DNA of 64,000 nt from a bacterium (GCA_022072055.1 JAJVIK010000015.1:62001-126000); one strand, 5' to 3'; positions 39,435 through 48,735 are shown, numbered from the stretch's first letter. Notes: generated from the sequence alone by a model not told the origin. A program made the numbers and translations.

Positions 39435-40970
39435 ATGGCCGAGAATGCTCGTGGCAACCATCGTGGGGCCCTGCACCCGGATCACGGCCTCAATGAAACG
39501 ATCCTGTTCTGGGGGTGTTTTCTCGCGCTGATCGCGACCGCTTTTGGGTTTGTCATTCGTTCGCAAATCATCGGCGATTGGGAAGTGCAGTTCAACCTTT
39601 CCGAAACCGAAAAGGGCCACATTCTCGGAGTCGGATTGTGGCCGTTCGCGGTCAGCATTGTCCTCTTCAGTTTGATCATTGACAAAGTGGGTTACGGCAA
39701 GGCGATGGTCTTCGCGTTTATCTGTCACATTACCTCCGCCATCATGACCATCACCGCCAAGAACTATGACATGCTCTACTGGGGAACCTTCATCGTGGCG
39801 CTCGGCAATGGGACGGTGGAGGCGGTCATCAATCCGGTTGTGGCCACGATGTTTCCGCGGGAGAAGACCAAGTGGCTGAGCATCCTTCACGCGGGTTGGC
39901 CGGGCGGCTTGGTCTTCGGAGGAATGCTCGCGATTTACCTGGGCGATATCAGTTGGCAGTATAAGGTCGCGCTGATATTCCTCCCGACCATCGGCTATGG
40001 GCTTGTCATGCTCGGGAGGCATTTCCCGGTGCAGGAGCGAGTGGCCGCCGGAGTCTCTTACCTCGATATGTTGAAGGAGGCGGGGGTCATCAGCGCCTTG
40101 GTGATTGTGGCCCTCATGGTCCGTGAAGTCGGCACTTTCTTCTCCGTTCCAAATTGGGGTCAGATCGCCGCGATTGTGGTGATCATCGGAGCCTATGGGG
40201 CTTATGTGCGATCTCCGGGGAGACCCATGTTCATCTTCTTGATCCTGGTCATGATTCCTCTCGCCACCACCGAGCTGGGAACAGACACCTGGATTACCGA
40301 CCTCATGACCCCGGTCATGACCGAAATGAGCCTCCATCCCGGTTGGGTTCTGGTTTACACCTCCTTCATCATGATGGTGCTCCGATTCTGCGCGGGGTCC
40401 ATTGTCCACCGGATTTCCCCGCTTGGGCTGCTCGCGGTGAGCGCCACCATCGCGGCCGTGGGCTTGGTGTTCCTCTCCAAGGCCGCCGGAATCGGAATCC
40501 TGGCGGCGGCCACCATCTATGCGTTCGGCAAGACCTTCTTCTGGCCGACCATGTTGGCCGTCGTCTCGGAACAGTTCCCGAAGGGCGGCGCGCTCACGAT
40601 CAACCTCATCGCGGGCGTCGGCATGCTCGGGGTCGGAATTGTCGGAAGCGTGTTCCTGGGATACATCCAGGACAGCGCGATCGACAAGAAGCTCATGGCA
40701 CACGACGCGGCTCTGCACGCCAAGCTCACCAGCGACCGGACCGGAATCTTCGGAGACTATCGAGCCGTGGATCAGGAGAAACTGGCGCAATCCACCGAAG
40801 ACGAAAAAGGGGTCGTGAAGACCATAGCCGGGGAAGCCAAGAAGGGTGCCCTGGCCACGGTGGCCGTCTTCCCGGTTATCATGTTGGTGTGTTACTTGAT
40901 CCTTATCGCCTACTTCAGATCGATCGGGGGCTATAAGGCCGTCCACCTGACCACCGTCGAAGGCGAGTAG
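39435..40970 (+). CDS. Major facilitator superfamily transporter
   Basis: A 511-residue transporter with 12 predicted spans. It begins NETILFWGCFLALIATAFGF and has the A-motif-like SLIIDKVGYGKAMVFAFICH after the second span. The second half repeats the fold (MMVLRFCAGSIVHRISPLGL). A 70-residue loop near 410-480 (DSAIDKKLMAHDAALHAKLT, then EEKGVVKTIAGEAKKGALAT) is rich in Asp, Lys and Ala and faces outside or inside the last pair of spans; it is longer than usual. The nearest family type is sugar or organic anion symporters; substrate is unknown. ATG 39435 fits GGAGG with a 9-base spacer; ATG 39429 is only 3 bases from it. A strong terminator follows. Confidence 0.88.
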   Translation: MAENARGNHRGALHPDHGLNETILFWGCFLALIATAFGFVIRSQIIGDWEVQFNLSETEKGHILGVGLWPFAVSIVLFSLIIDKVGYGKAMVFAFICHITSAIMTITAKNYDMLYWGTFIVALGNGTVEAVINPVVATMFPREKTKWLSILHAGWPGGLVFGGMLAIYLGDISWQYKVALIFLPTIGYGLVMLGRHFPVQERVAAGVSYLDMLKEAGVISALVIVALMVREVGTFFSVPNWGQIAAIVVIIGAYGAYVRSPGRPMFIFLILVMIPLATTELGTDTWITDLMTPVMTEMSLHPGWVLVYTSFIMMVLRFCAGSIVHRISPLGLLAVSATIAAVGLVFLSKAAGIGILAAATIYAFGKTFFWPTMLAVVSEQFPKGGALTINLIAGVGMLGVGIVGSVFLGYIQDSAIDKKLMAHDAALHAKLTSDRTGIFGDYRAVDQEKLAQSTEDEKGVVKTIAGEAKKGALATVAVFPVIMLVCYLILIAYFRSIGGYKAVHLTTVEGE

Positions 40971-40985
40971 GGTTCGAGGTCTGAA

Positions 40986-41015
40986 GGGGGCAACCCGGCA
41001 TCAAGGGTTGCCCCC
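40986..41015 (+). terminator. Perfect 11-base-pair hairpin after MFS gene
   Basis: GGGGGCAACCC and GGGTTGCCCCC enclose GGCATCAA, 15 bases after the MFS stop. There is no U-tract, so it may act as a message-end barrier rather than a classical terminator. Confidence 0.75.
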
Positions 41016-41032
41016 ATTGATGCCGGCCCCAT

Positions 41033-41061
41033 AAGAAAAAAGGGGTCCATTCGCGGACCCC
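41033..41061 (-). terminator. Rho-independent terminator reading leftward
   Basis: On the minus strand GGGGTCC and GGACCCC enclose GCGAAT, followed by TTTTTTCTTAT. It probably ends the message of the DUF4198 gene, whose stop is 200 bases upstream on this strand. Confidence 0.85.
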
Positions 41062-41182
41062 TTGAAGGAGGATGGAGAAGCGGCATGGCGGAGGAGACAA
41101 GCCCCCAAAACCGCTTCCCGGAACTGTCCGGCTCCGGACCGACTCGCGGTCGGCCCCTCGTTGCTCCACTCCTGGGATGTTT

Positions 41183-41206
41183 AATCTGGTACAATAATAC
41201 CAGATT
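41183..41206 (+). promoter_or_regulatory. Orphan operator-like palindrome with -10 box
   Basis: AATCTGGTA and TACCAGATT form a perfect 9-base inverted repeat around CAATAA; TACAAT within it resembles a -10 box. It lies in a 290-base gap between convergent genes. A short frame of 33 codons starts at 41222 (MKVPGLSGESGVFQ) but is not convincing. No other gene is seen in the gap. It may be the leftover control region of a lost gene pair. Confidence 0.45.
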
Positions 41207-41260
41207 TGGTCTGGAAGACAAGATGAAGGTCCCAGGATTGAGCGGTGAATCGGGAGTCTT

Positions 41261-42109
41261 TCAACCTCCGGGGCGCGGTCGCTTGGACTCCCCCAGCACC
41301 TCAAAGGTCAAAGTGGCCCAATAACTTTCCCACTCGGCGTTCACATCCGCCGGAGGCATGTGAACACACTTGATCATCCAAGTCCCCGGACAGTCCAAGC
41401 GGAACCGAACCCGGCCGCGCTCATCCGTTCGATGCGATTCCCGCGGAACCTCCTCGCCGCGGAGGAGCGCGCGAACCATCACCCCCGCCGGCTCACACCT
41501 CCTGAAGCGGATTCGACACTCGAATTCACCTGTCGGCTGGAATGCGAACGGACTGGATTCCGCGAGGATCTCAAGCGGCATCCCAAAGTCGCGGCTTGGA
41601 GCGGGCGAGGCATCCTCTCCCACCCGGAGGAGTGTCTTTGCGCATCGGGTGAAACGCTCCTTGGCGGGAAGGTCGGTTTCGTTCCGCTCCGCGCGCAGCT
41701 CCGAGAGAGCCTCCAGCCCCTCTTCCTTGAGGTGCTGCTCGAAAATCTCACCGGAAAGCTCCATCGGCTCCGGGTAAGACTCATAGGCCACAATCTGGAG
41801 GCCCGGACTGGCCGCGCGGATGTATCCCGCCGGGTCCGCGCCCTCAAGGCCCGGAATGTCCCGCTCCCCCCCATTGCTCCAAACCATAAACCGGCGGATG
41901 CGCGATTCCGCGCGTTGGACCGGACTTCCCCGCCAGCTCACTCCCACCCGGAGCGAAAGGGCGACCACGCTGTTCGCGGAAGGGGAGAAGGTTGAGGGTT
42001 CGATCCAGAAATCGTGCGCGCGCGCGGGCTCGCCCCTGATGAAGAGCCCTAAGGCGAGCGCGAGCACGCGAATTTGAGGGCATCGCGCCAAGAACGGGTG
42101 GCGCCCCAC
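41261..42109 (-). CDS. Secreted DUF4198-type protein
   Basis: A protein of about 282 residues of the DUF4198 family (NikM-like periplasmic proteins linked to metal uptake). It reads RAHDFWIEPSTFSPSANSVV after a hydrophobic leader (VLALALGLFIRGEPARA), then VALSLRVGVSWRGSPVQ and AGYIRAASPGLQIVAYES, and closes RFRLDCPGTWMIKCVHMPPA with AEWESYWATLTFEV. The HDFW and the WMIKCVHMP blocks are diagnostic. GTG 42109 is a guess for the start since the leader follows it; other starts upstream overlap the next gene. No nickel or cobalt permease lies nearby; the preceding gene encodes a DUF4331 protein and is probably cotranscribed. Confidence 0.72.
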   Translation of the reverse strand: MGRHPFLARCPQIRVLALALGLFIRGEPARAHDFWIEPSTFSPSANSVVALSLRVGVSWRGSPVQRAESRIRRFMVWSNGGERDIPGLEGADPAGYIRAASPGLQIVAYESYPEPMELSGEIFEQHLKEEGLEALSELRAERNETDLPAKERFTRCAKTLLRVGEDASPAPSRDFGMPLEILAESSPFAFQPTGEFECRIRFRRCEPAGVMVRALLRGEEVPRESHRTDERGRVRFRLDCPGTWMIKCVHMPPADVNAEWESYWATLTFEVLGESKRPRPGG

Positions 42110-42167
42110 GAATAGAATCCGGCGCTCGGTAAAACCCCCTCGTCCCGGGGGCAATATGACCGGCCCC

Positions 42168-43682
42168 TTAGCTTCCTCCGGGGTCTGGAGTGGTGAGATA
42201 CGGGAACGCATTATGGAAGAAGGTCGCGTCCTTAAGGACTCCATCCGTCCAGGGGAGCTGCCCCGCGGGGGCATCCGCTTGCGGTAGACGCTGCCCCATC
42301 AGGGCGCGCAAGGAGATATCCACCACATCATCCCCCGGCCTCCTGCCGTTCGGCCAGCCCGCGTTGTCTCCGCCGATGACCCCCAAGCGGTTCTGGCCCG
42401 CCGAGGAAACCGGGGGCGTGTCCAGGTTCAAGCGGAGGATGTCGGCGATGGTGTTGCCCGGCGGGTCGTTAACCCCTGGGATTCCGGAGAGGAAGAACTC
42501 GACCACATCCTGGCGGGGGAAGACATTCGGCGCCTGCTGACCGGTCAGAAACCCGAGGTGGAACGGCAACACCGGATTTGTGAAATACGGCAGGAAGTCC
42601 ACATCATTCCTGGGTGCCGACCTATTCCACCGATCCTTGTCCTTGAATCCGATGATCAACATGTTCACCAGCGGGTTCCCCAACCGAGAGACCTGGGCTG
42701 GGGCGGTGAACGTGGAGGTGATGGGGCTCTGCCAGCTCCCGGCGACATTGAGGACATCGGACACATCGACAATTCCGTCGCTGTTCGTGTCGGGGCCATT
42801 TCCCGCGCTTCCCCGCGACACCGCGGCGCTGGCCCAAACCCCGATCACCTTGTTTCCGCCAGGACCTTCAAGGAATTCTTTCGGGAGCTCGAGCGCAAAG
42901 GTGGTCACGCTCGCGTTCTCATAGTTGCTCGTGTTTCCAGTTTCCGATCCCGTGGGGTTCGGAATGTTCAAGAGGTCCAGGATTCCGCCGATGTCGGCGA
43001 AAAAGGAGTCCTTACGCTGACCGACAAACACCTTCCCCGAAGTGGACAGCCCGGGAACGTTGATTGAGTGAATGAAGGTTCGCGCGTAATCCTCGTAATT
43101 GGTGATGGATTGGGTCCCGATATTGTCCACCGGCTTGGGAAACGCCTGGGAGCCGGAAAGGGTTTGGGTGATTGAAATGACCCGAGTCGGGGCCTCAAAC
43201 AGTCCCTCGACCAAATCGATTCGGTATTGCTCCAGGACAGTCTGGTTCCCGGTGAATCCCGGAAAGATCGCCCCCCGATTGAAAAGTGGGATCGAGACCG
43301 GAATCCCGCCGATGACCGCCTGCTGGTCCACGATCACGTTCTCGAACGAGAACTGGAACGAGAGGTCTTCTCTCGCGTCCCCATCGTTGTCCACATGGAT
43401 TCGATATCTCGCGTCGGGGTTCAGCAGGTGGTATGTCGGTCCCCCGTACGGGGACTCGAACGGAATCCAGTTGGCGATCAGCGTGACAAAATTGGAGCGC
43501 CCCCCCTCGTAACTGACAAAGGCATAGACATCCGTGTTGTCGGCGCTGGGGTCTTGGGAGATCAAGGGGGCCTCCCGATGGCTCGAGCCCATGGCTGAGC
43601 CGACAAGCCATCCCGAGAGGCCGAGGATGGTGAAGATGGTCTGACTGGCGAGGGACCCATGCGGGCGGTTCATGGCGCTCAT
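42168..43682 (-). CDS. Secreted DUF4331 protein with dockerin-like insert
   Basis: A 504-residue secreted protein of the DUF4331 family. After a signal (to about residue 32) come SSHREAPLISQDPSADNTDV, YAFVSYEGGRSNFVTLIANW and YRIHVDNDGDAREDLSFQFS, the standard family opening. The C-terminus has PRQDVVEFFLSGIPGVNDP, IADILRLNLDTPP, DVVDISLRALMGQ. In the middle NGPDTNSDGIVDVSDVLNVA is a dockerin-type EF-hand loop embedded in the domain rather than at the end. Function of the family is unknown; members are often induced outer-surface proteins. The upstream DNA is shared with the divergent ATPase gene. Confidence 0.88.
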   Translation of the reverse strand: MSAMNRPHGSLASQTIFTILGLSGWLVGSAMGSSHREAPLISQDPSADNTDVYAFVSYEGGRSNFVTLIANWIPFESPYGGPTYHLLNPDARYRIHVDNDGDAREDLSFQFSFENVIVDQQAVIGGIPVSIPLFNRGAIFPGFTGNQTVLEQYRIDLVEGLFEAPTRVISITQTLSGSQAFPKPVDNIGTQSITNYEDYARTFIHSINVPGLSTSGKVFVGQRKDSFFADIGGILDLLNIPNPTGSETGNTSNYENASVTTFALELPKEFLEGPGGNKVIGVWASAAVSRGSAGNGPDTNSDGIVDVSDVLNVAGSWQSPITSTFTAPAQVSRLGNPLVNMLIIGFKDKDRWNRSAPRNDVDFLPYFTNPVLPFHLGFLTGQQAPNVFPRQDVVEFFLSGIPGVNDPPGNTIADILRLNLDTPPVSSAGQNRLGVIGGDNAGWPNGRRPGDDVVDISLRALMGQRLPQADAPAGQLPWTDGVLKDATFFHNAFPYLTTPDPGGS

Positions 43683-43801
43683 CCCCCTTTCCTGGCGTTG
43701 CGGCGTTCATCTTAGCCCCGAATGGAAGCCGGCGGAAGCGGAAATTTTGGGGGTTCCCCTGACACGGCGAGCGTGGGGTATGTGGGTAGCACATGGGTGA
43801 A

Positions 43802-43845
43802 ATTCGTCCGCACAACGGTTGACATTCATCCGCAAAGGAGTTGAT
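43802..43845. repeat. Two tandem 22-base direct repeats before ATPase gene
   Basis: ATTCGTCCGCACAACGGTTG and ATTCATCCGCAAAGGAGTTG begin exactly 22 bases apart and agree at about 16 of 22 positions. TTGACA falls within the first. They lie 30-70 bases before the ATPase start in a divergent intergenic region and could be regulator sites; nothing else shows a function. Confidence 0.45.
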
Positions 43846-43875
43846 TTTCAGCCGGCTGCGGCGTAAGCGCTTCTC

Positions 43876-45110
43876 ATGTTTCGACGAAACATTGAGTCAT
43901 CCCTCCTTGCGGCCCTTGGGGACACTCCCGTGGTGCTCCTGCATGGGGCGCGTCAGACCGGGAAGACCACTCTGGTTCGATCCCTGAGCTGGGGGGGCAT
44001 CCGGTCCGGTATCTGACCTTGGATGATTCGACAGTGTTCTCCTCGGCGACAGGAGATCCGGACGGTTTCCTCCGTGGCCTCGATAGGGCGGTGGTCCTGG
44101 ACGAAATTCAGAGGGTCCCCGAGCTGTTCCGCGCGCTAAAAGCCGAGGTGGACCGTAACCGGGCGCCGGGAAGATTCCTCCTTACCGGTTCGGCAAATGT
44201 CCTGCTCCTCCCTCGGCTCGCGGAGACTCTGGTGGGGCGAATGGAAATACTCCCCCTCCGAACCCTTTCTCAAGGGGAAATCCTGGGTGTCAAAGAAACC
44301 TTTGTCGACTCCCTCTTCGCGCGAACTCCGCCAAGCAGCGCGACCCCAACGGAATCGAGAACCGCCCTATTCGAGCGTATCCGCGCGGGGGGATTCCCCG
44401 AAGCGGTCCAACGGGAGGATCCCACCCGCCGGCGACGATGGTTTGACTCGTACATCACCACACTTCTTCAGCGGGACATTCGAGACTTGAGCCAAATTGA
44501 AGGGCTCGCCGAGGTTCCCCGCCTTCTTTCCCTCCTTGCAACCCGCGTCGCTTCCCACCTGAATCACGCCGATCTGTCACGAAGCTTGGGAATCCCTCAA
44601 ACCACCCTCAAGCGATACATGGCCCTGCTCCAGGCCACTTTTCTCATCCGGACATTGCCGGCTTGGTCCGGCGACCTCGGAAAGCGCTTGGCGAAAGCTC
44701 CCAAGGTCCTGTTTTGCGATACAGGTCTGTTGTGTCACTTGCTCGGGGTGACCGACGAAGCTCCCGCCCGCGAGGGCAATCTGCTTGGACCGATCGTGGA
44801 GAATTTTGTCGCCATGGAGGTTATTAAGCAGATCTCCTGGAGCCGAACCCGGCCCCAGATGTTTTGCTTTCGCACCCACTCCGGCGAAGAGGTGGACTTG
44901 GTTCTGGAGGATTCCCGCGGGCGGATTGTGGGCATCGAAATCAAGGCCAAGGATTCTCTCCGACCCGAGGACCAGCGGGGGCTGAGGTCCTACTCAGAGT
45001 GCCTGGGGGATCGGTTTCACCTGGGAGTCTTGCTTTACCGGGGATCGGAGACAATCCCGCTCGGGAAACGCCTCATCGCAATGCCGATTTCCGCGCTGTG
45101 GACCGGATAG
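43876..45110 (+). pseudogene. DUF4143-type AAA ATPase with frameshift in a G run
   Basis: Two frames together encode one ATPase. The first starts MFRRNIESSLLAALGDTPVV and has Walker A GARQTGKTTLV, but stops at 44015. The second resumes with HPVRYLTLDD and continues through VVLDEIQRVPELFRALK (Walker B), LLTGSANVLLLPRLAETLVG and the C-terminal nuclease-like GEEVDLVLEDSRGRIVGIEI. The break is at seven G (43991-43997); adding one G restores a single 411-residue protein. It may be a sequencing error, a true null mutation or slippage. The family is a mobile accessory ATPase (AAA_14 with DUF4143), often called a predicted DNA-binding ATPase of unknown role. Confidence 0.85.
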
Positions 45111-45129
45111 GAGTCGGAGGGGGGAATGG

Positions 45130-45205
<76 letters not shown>

Positions 45206-45628
45206 CTGGATGGCGTTCTGAATATACACGCGGGCGGGAACAGGTCAAGACAACCCCAAAACGCGCAAAAAAACCAACCCCCGCCGCAACCGTGCGAATT
45301 CGATCTGTGCTGAGACCTACCTCTCAACACTTTGGGTCCATTTGGGGTCTTTTGGCTTCCCTCTACGCGGAGGGCCTGCTCGGTCCCCAAAAGAAGGACC
45401 CTTCTTGATTCTGTAGCCTCACAAGACCGACGTCACGTGAAGGGCAGGGGTCGATGCTTTGATCCCAACTCTCTTTCTCAGATTATACACGCGCCCCGAA
45501 GGACAGACAACCTTTTGTGAGAGGTCTGAATCCTCCCATCCGGAGTCCGGGAAATCCTCGGATCCCGGGATCGGAACTTCTTCCTGCGAGGGGCCACGCA
45601 TGAACCGCGGACACGCGGCTGTTGCAGG
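45206..45628. other. Gene-free stretch
   Basis: About 420 bases without a gene I can support. Short frames on both strands are low-complexity or lack starts. The DNA is locally less GC-rich and holds several short runs of C, T and A. The promoters of the tRNA and of the next gene must lie here, but no box pair stands out. Confidence 0.6.
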
Positions 45629-47992
45629 ATGAAGTTTCTGGGGGGACTGGTAATATGGTTCCATTCCGCCATGGTACAGCCACTTCCCGAACTCCCAGCC
45701 CAAGCGGCGGCGCGGACCAACCCGCTGATGAGACTTTCCTGGTGGGGCGTGTTGGCGGCTATAGTCGTGCTTGCCGTCTGGCTTCGATGGACTGTTTTTC
45801 AGGTCTACCTCGACAACGAATCGCTCTTCCCCGTTCCCGCGCGCGCCGAGCGCGCCATGCAGTGGGCGTCCGAAATACTGGGGGATGCCGCCACCGGGGG
45901 AATGGGTGGGGTTGCCACGCATGATGACCCGGGATACGCCCTGCTGGTGGCCCTTTTCTGGGGGGTGTCCGGAGTCCACACGGCGGTCGCCATTCAGGTC
46001 GGGACCCTCCTGTGCGACCTGCTCGCGCTGGTGCTGCTTTCACACGCCACTCGCCGACTCTTCGGCCCCAGCCCCGGCCTAATCGTCGGCGCTCTCTACG
46101 CCGTGTACATGCCCATCATCATCGAGGGTTGTTTTCTGAATAACCTGGCGGCGGTCGTACATTTCGCGATCTTCGCCATCTGGCTCCTTGCTATCCCCCG
46201 CGCCTCAAATCGACTCCAATTCGTGTCCATGGCGCTTGCTGGGCTGGTCGCTGGGTTGGCCTCGGTGGTTCGCGTGACCTTTCTCCTCTTCCCGGTCCCG
46301 GCGGGACTTCTGCTGCTCTGTCGGGACGGGTGGAGGAAGGGGGGGCTGTTGGCATTGACCTTCTGGATGACTGGCTATGGGGCCTTCTTCGCTATCAGCG
46401 GCTGGATGGGTGGAGGCGCGCACACCTTCTGGCACTCGTTCCACACGGGACTCGGAGACTTCCCCAATCCTCTCGGGATCGGACGAACCGATTTGACCAC
46501 CTTCATCGACGCCGATGAAACCGCGCGCGGGACCCTGCCGTATCAGGGGGATTACGACGCCATCTTGAAAGCTCGCTCACTGATGATTGTCGCCGACAAT
46601 CCGGGTTTTTATCTCAATCTCCTGGCCAAGAGAACGTGGAAGGTCCTGTTCGGACAACAAGACTGGTGGATCCTGGCCGGTTTTGGAGTGGTTGCCCCTC
46701 AGCTGAAGATCATTACATGGTCTCTTTTCTCACTATGCCTTGTGGGAATCGCCATCGTCTGTAGACACTCCTGGTCGTCGGCGGCCTTTCTGATCCTGGG
46801 CCATCTGTATTTCGCCCTCTGCGTGGTCCCAGTGATCGTGTATCACTCTGGGTACTATCTGACCGCCTCGGTCCTCCAACTGCCGTTCGCCGCGCTCGCG
46901 CTTTCGCGCCTTTGCAGGCTTTTTCCTCTGGCGGATCCGAGTAGGGAACACGAAGCCTGGAGGCTGTCGCCGCTCTCGCCACGCCCTCTGCTTGGGGCGG
47001 TTGTCGTGGGGACCTTGATCGCCCTCGTTTCGGTGGGCGCGCTTTTCCTCCACGCTCGGCGGGTCTCCGGATCTTGGAAACAGGACCTGCTCCAGCGAAT
47101 CTCCTCACACGCAGCGGTTTCGAGGTGGGGCGAACACGCCCCGGCGAATCACCTGGATGAAATCGTCTTGGACATCACCCCCGAACTCGCGATCGGCGAC
47201 ACCTATTTGGCCCATGTGACTCTTGATGTCGAACGCGGACGCATCGCGACGGTAGTCGAGGACGCCACTGGGAAACCCTGCGGCAAACCCGCCTACACCA
47301 CCGCCCCGGGACTGGCCCATTGCCTTTTCGGCTGGACAGCCAAGTCCTCCGGATCCTTCCGACTGCGCGTGTGGGATTCCCTCCCGATCCATTTCCCGGC
47401 TTACTATGACGAGCTCAGCTCGGCCACCCTGGAGGGCGCCTTTCGCCACTTTGGCATACTCGACCACGCCAAGTTTGAGTTCTTCCCGAACCTCCGCGTG
47501 GAAGCCAGCGCGTCCAACTTCCCGAATGGGCACGAGTCACTCCCCTTCAAGTTCGATAAGATCCGGTGGTCGCTCAACGAAACCCAGAAGATTCCAAACT
47601 ACTGGGCCACGCATGCTCCCTGTCACCTGCAACTCACTCTTCCGCATGAGCCCACCGTTTGCCGACTCATTCTGCATCTGTTGCCCACGAGTTTTTTCCC
47701 ACCCGTGGTTACAGTCCAGAAGCCCGGCGGGAAAGGCCTATCCTGGCTTGAGCCGCTTCGGACACTCCGGGATTCGGAAGGTGGCGAGATCCGCTATGAT
47801 TTTGTCCCCACGCAAATCAACCGCCTCCGACTTTCATTTCTTGGGGCCGAGGTGGAGAACCGACTTGTGAGCATCCGGGATGTTTCCATTCCCGATCCGG
47901 CGCGATTCCGGTTGCGCGAGGCGGCCCTGTATCACCTCGGGAGTGCTCGGGTTGCCGGTTACCCGACACGCCTCTCCTTCCTGGAGCATTGA
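45629..47992 (+). CDS. GT-C glycosyltransferase-like membrane protein with C-terminal domain
   Basis: A 787-residue protein: about 11-12 spans in residues 30-480, then a 300-residue exposed C-terminal part. The first exposed loop after span 1 carries VYLDNESLFPVPARAERAMQ, whose acidic pair resembles the GT-C catalytic region, and THDDPGYALLVALFW follows. Polyprenol-phosphate sugar donors are likely. The C-terminal part is beta-rich (GDTYLAHVTLDVERGRIATV, SSGSFRLRVWDSLPIHFPAY), perhaps carbohydrate binding. ATG 45629 has a weak ribosome site; ATG 45671 is an alternative. It is followed closely by two small genes on the same strand. Confidence 0.75.
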   Translation: MKFLGGLVIWFHSAMVQPLPELPAQAAARTNPLMRLSWWGVLAAIVVLAVWLRWTVFQVYLDNESLFPVPARAERAMQWASEILGDAATGGMGGVATHDDPGYALLVALFWGVSGVHTAVAIQVGTLLCDLLALVLLSHATRRLFGPSPGLIVGALYAVYMPIIIEGCFLNNLAAVVHFAIFAIWLLAIPRASNRLQFVSMALAGLVAGLASVVRVTFLLFPVPAGLLLLCRDGWRKGGLLALTFWMTGYGAFFAISGWMGGGAHTFWHSFHTGLGDFPNPLGIGRTDLTTFIDADETARGTLPYQGDYDAILKARSLMIVADNPGFYLNLLAKRTWKVLFGQQDWWILAGFGVVAPQLKIITWSLFSLCLVGIAIVCRHSWSSAAFLILGHLYFALCVVPVIVYHSGYYLTASVLQLPFAALALSRLCRLFPLADPSREHEAWRLSPLSPRPLLGAVVVGTLIALVSVGALFLHARRVSGSWKQDLLQRISSHAAVSRWGEHAPANHLDEIVLDITPELAIGDTYLAHVTLDVERGRIATVVEDATGKPCGKPAYTTAPGLAHCLFGWTAKSSGSFRLRVWDSLPIHFPAYYDELSSATLEGAFRHFGILDHAKFEFFPNLRVEASASNFPNGHESLPFKFDKIRWSLNETQKIPNYWATHAPCHLQLTLPHEPTVCRLILHLLPTSFFPPVVTVQKPGGKGLSWLEPLRTLRDSEGGEIRYDFVPTQINRLRLSFLGAEVENRLVSIRDVSIPDPARFRLREAALYHLGSARVAGYPTRLSFLEH

Positions 47993-48011
47993 GGACCTGG
48001 AATACGACACC

Positions 48012-48293
48012 ATGACCGGCGACTGCCTCCCATTGGAAACCGTCCAGGATTTCCTCGACCTTCTGGCGACCGAGTCGGACCTCGCGTTGGACCTCGCAGC
48101 GCTCGATTCCTTGGACAACCTCGAAACCGCCGCCGCCGTGAGCGCGATCAAGAACCGCCTCCTCCAATCGCGACGTTTGATTCTGACACGAGCCCCGCAG
48201 AGCCTGGCGCACAACCTCTATCGACTCACCCTGCTCGATCACCCTCTGCTCGAGCTCCGAGAGACCCGCAAGGATGAAGCCCATGCAGGATAG
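48012..48293 (+). CDS. Small hypothetical protein
   Basis: A 93-residue helical protein, MTGDCLPLETVQDFLDLLAT to the C-terminal LRETRKDEAHAG. No family is recognised. It has no signal or span. ATG 48012 is chosen from the coding pattern; upstream in-frame sequence belongs to the preceding gene in another frame. It lies 20 bases after the GT-C gene stop and overlaps the Nudix gene by 20 bases, so the three are probably one operon. Confidence 0.6.
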   Translation: MTGDCLPLETVQDFLDLLATESDLALDLAALDSLDNLETAAAVSAIKNRLLQSRRLILTRAPQSLAHNLYRLTLLDHPLLELRETRKDEAHAG

Positions 48294-48735
48294 TCCAAAT
48301 CGAATCACGCGGATTCGCGTGGCTGTGTTGATTGTGGAGAACGGCAATGTCCTCCTCGCGGAGCACGAAAAGGGGGGACGTCGCTATTGGCTGCTCCCCG
48401 GTGGCGGGATGGAATTCGGCGAATCGGTCGAGGAGGCCGCCAAGCGGGAACTCTTCGAGGAGGCGGGGATCGAAATCGAAGTGGGGGACCTGCTCTGGGT
48501 GGTGGACTCGATCCCCGGCGACCTCCACCGGCATGTTCTTAATCTGATTGTCGAGGGGCGCGCGCTCTCCACAAATCTTGTCCCGGGGCAGGATCGAGTC
48601 CTCCGCGATATGCGTTGGTGGCCGGTGGAGGCGATAACCGACCTCGAAATCTTTCCGGACACGCGCGAGGAAATCCTGAGGTATGTGAGAACCGGACAAC
48701 GTGGACCGGCGCTGTTGGGGAAGCGATGGAAGTAG
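48274..48735 (+). CDS. Nudix hydrolase
   Basis: A 153-residue pyrophosphatase. The Nudix box is complete: GGGMEFGESVEEAAKRELFE then EAGIEIE, matching Gx5Ex7REUxEExGU. It begins VAVLIVENGNVLLAEHEKGG and has a C-terminal helical finish (REEILRYVRTGQRGPALLGK). Such enzymes remove nucleoside diphosphate-X compounds, including nucleotide sugars; linkage to a GT-C gene makes a sugar-nucleotide substrate attractive but unproved. The TAG stop lies in one arm of a dispersed hairpin shared with the convergent esterase gene. Confidence 0.9.
   Translation: MKPMQDSPNRITRIRVAVLIVENGNVLLAEHEKGGRRYWLLPGGGMEFGESVEEAAKRELFEEAGIEIEVGDLLWVVDSIPGDLHRHVLNLIVEGRALSTNLVPGQDRVLRDMRWWPVEAITDLEIFPDTREEILRYVRTGQRGPALLGKRWK

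Noticed and set aside
39408-40946. 512-codon minus-strand frame opposite the MFS gene
   Set aside because: Asp/His/Arg-rich mirror of membrane-span codons; the plus frame has 12 spans.
44019-45110. Treating the downstream ATPase frame as a complete gene from its ATG at 44019
   Set aside because: It would lack Walker A, which is encoded just upstream in another frame; the frameshift explanation is better.
45206-45628. Small frames on both strands after the tRNA
   Set aside because: Pro/Arg-rich without starts or ribosome sites.
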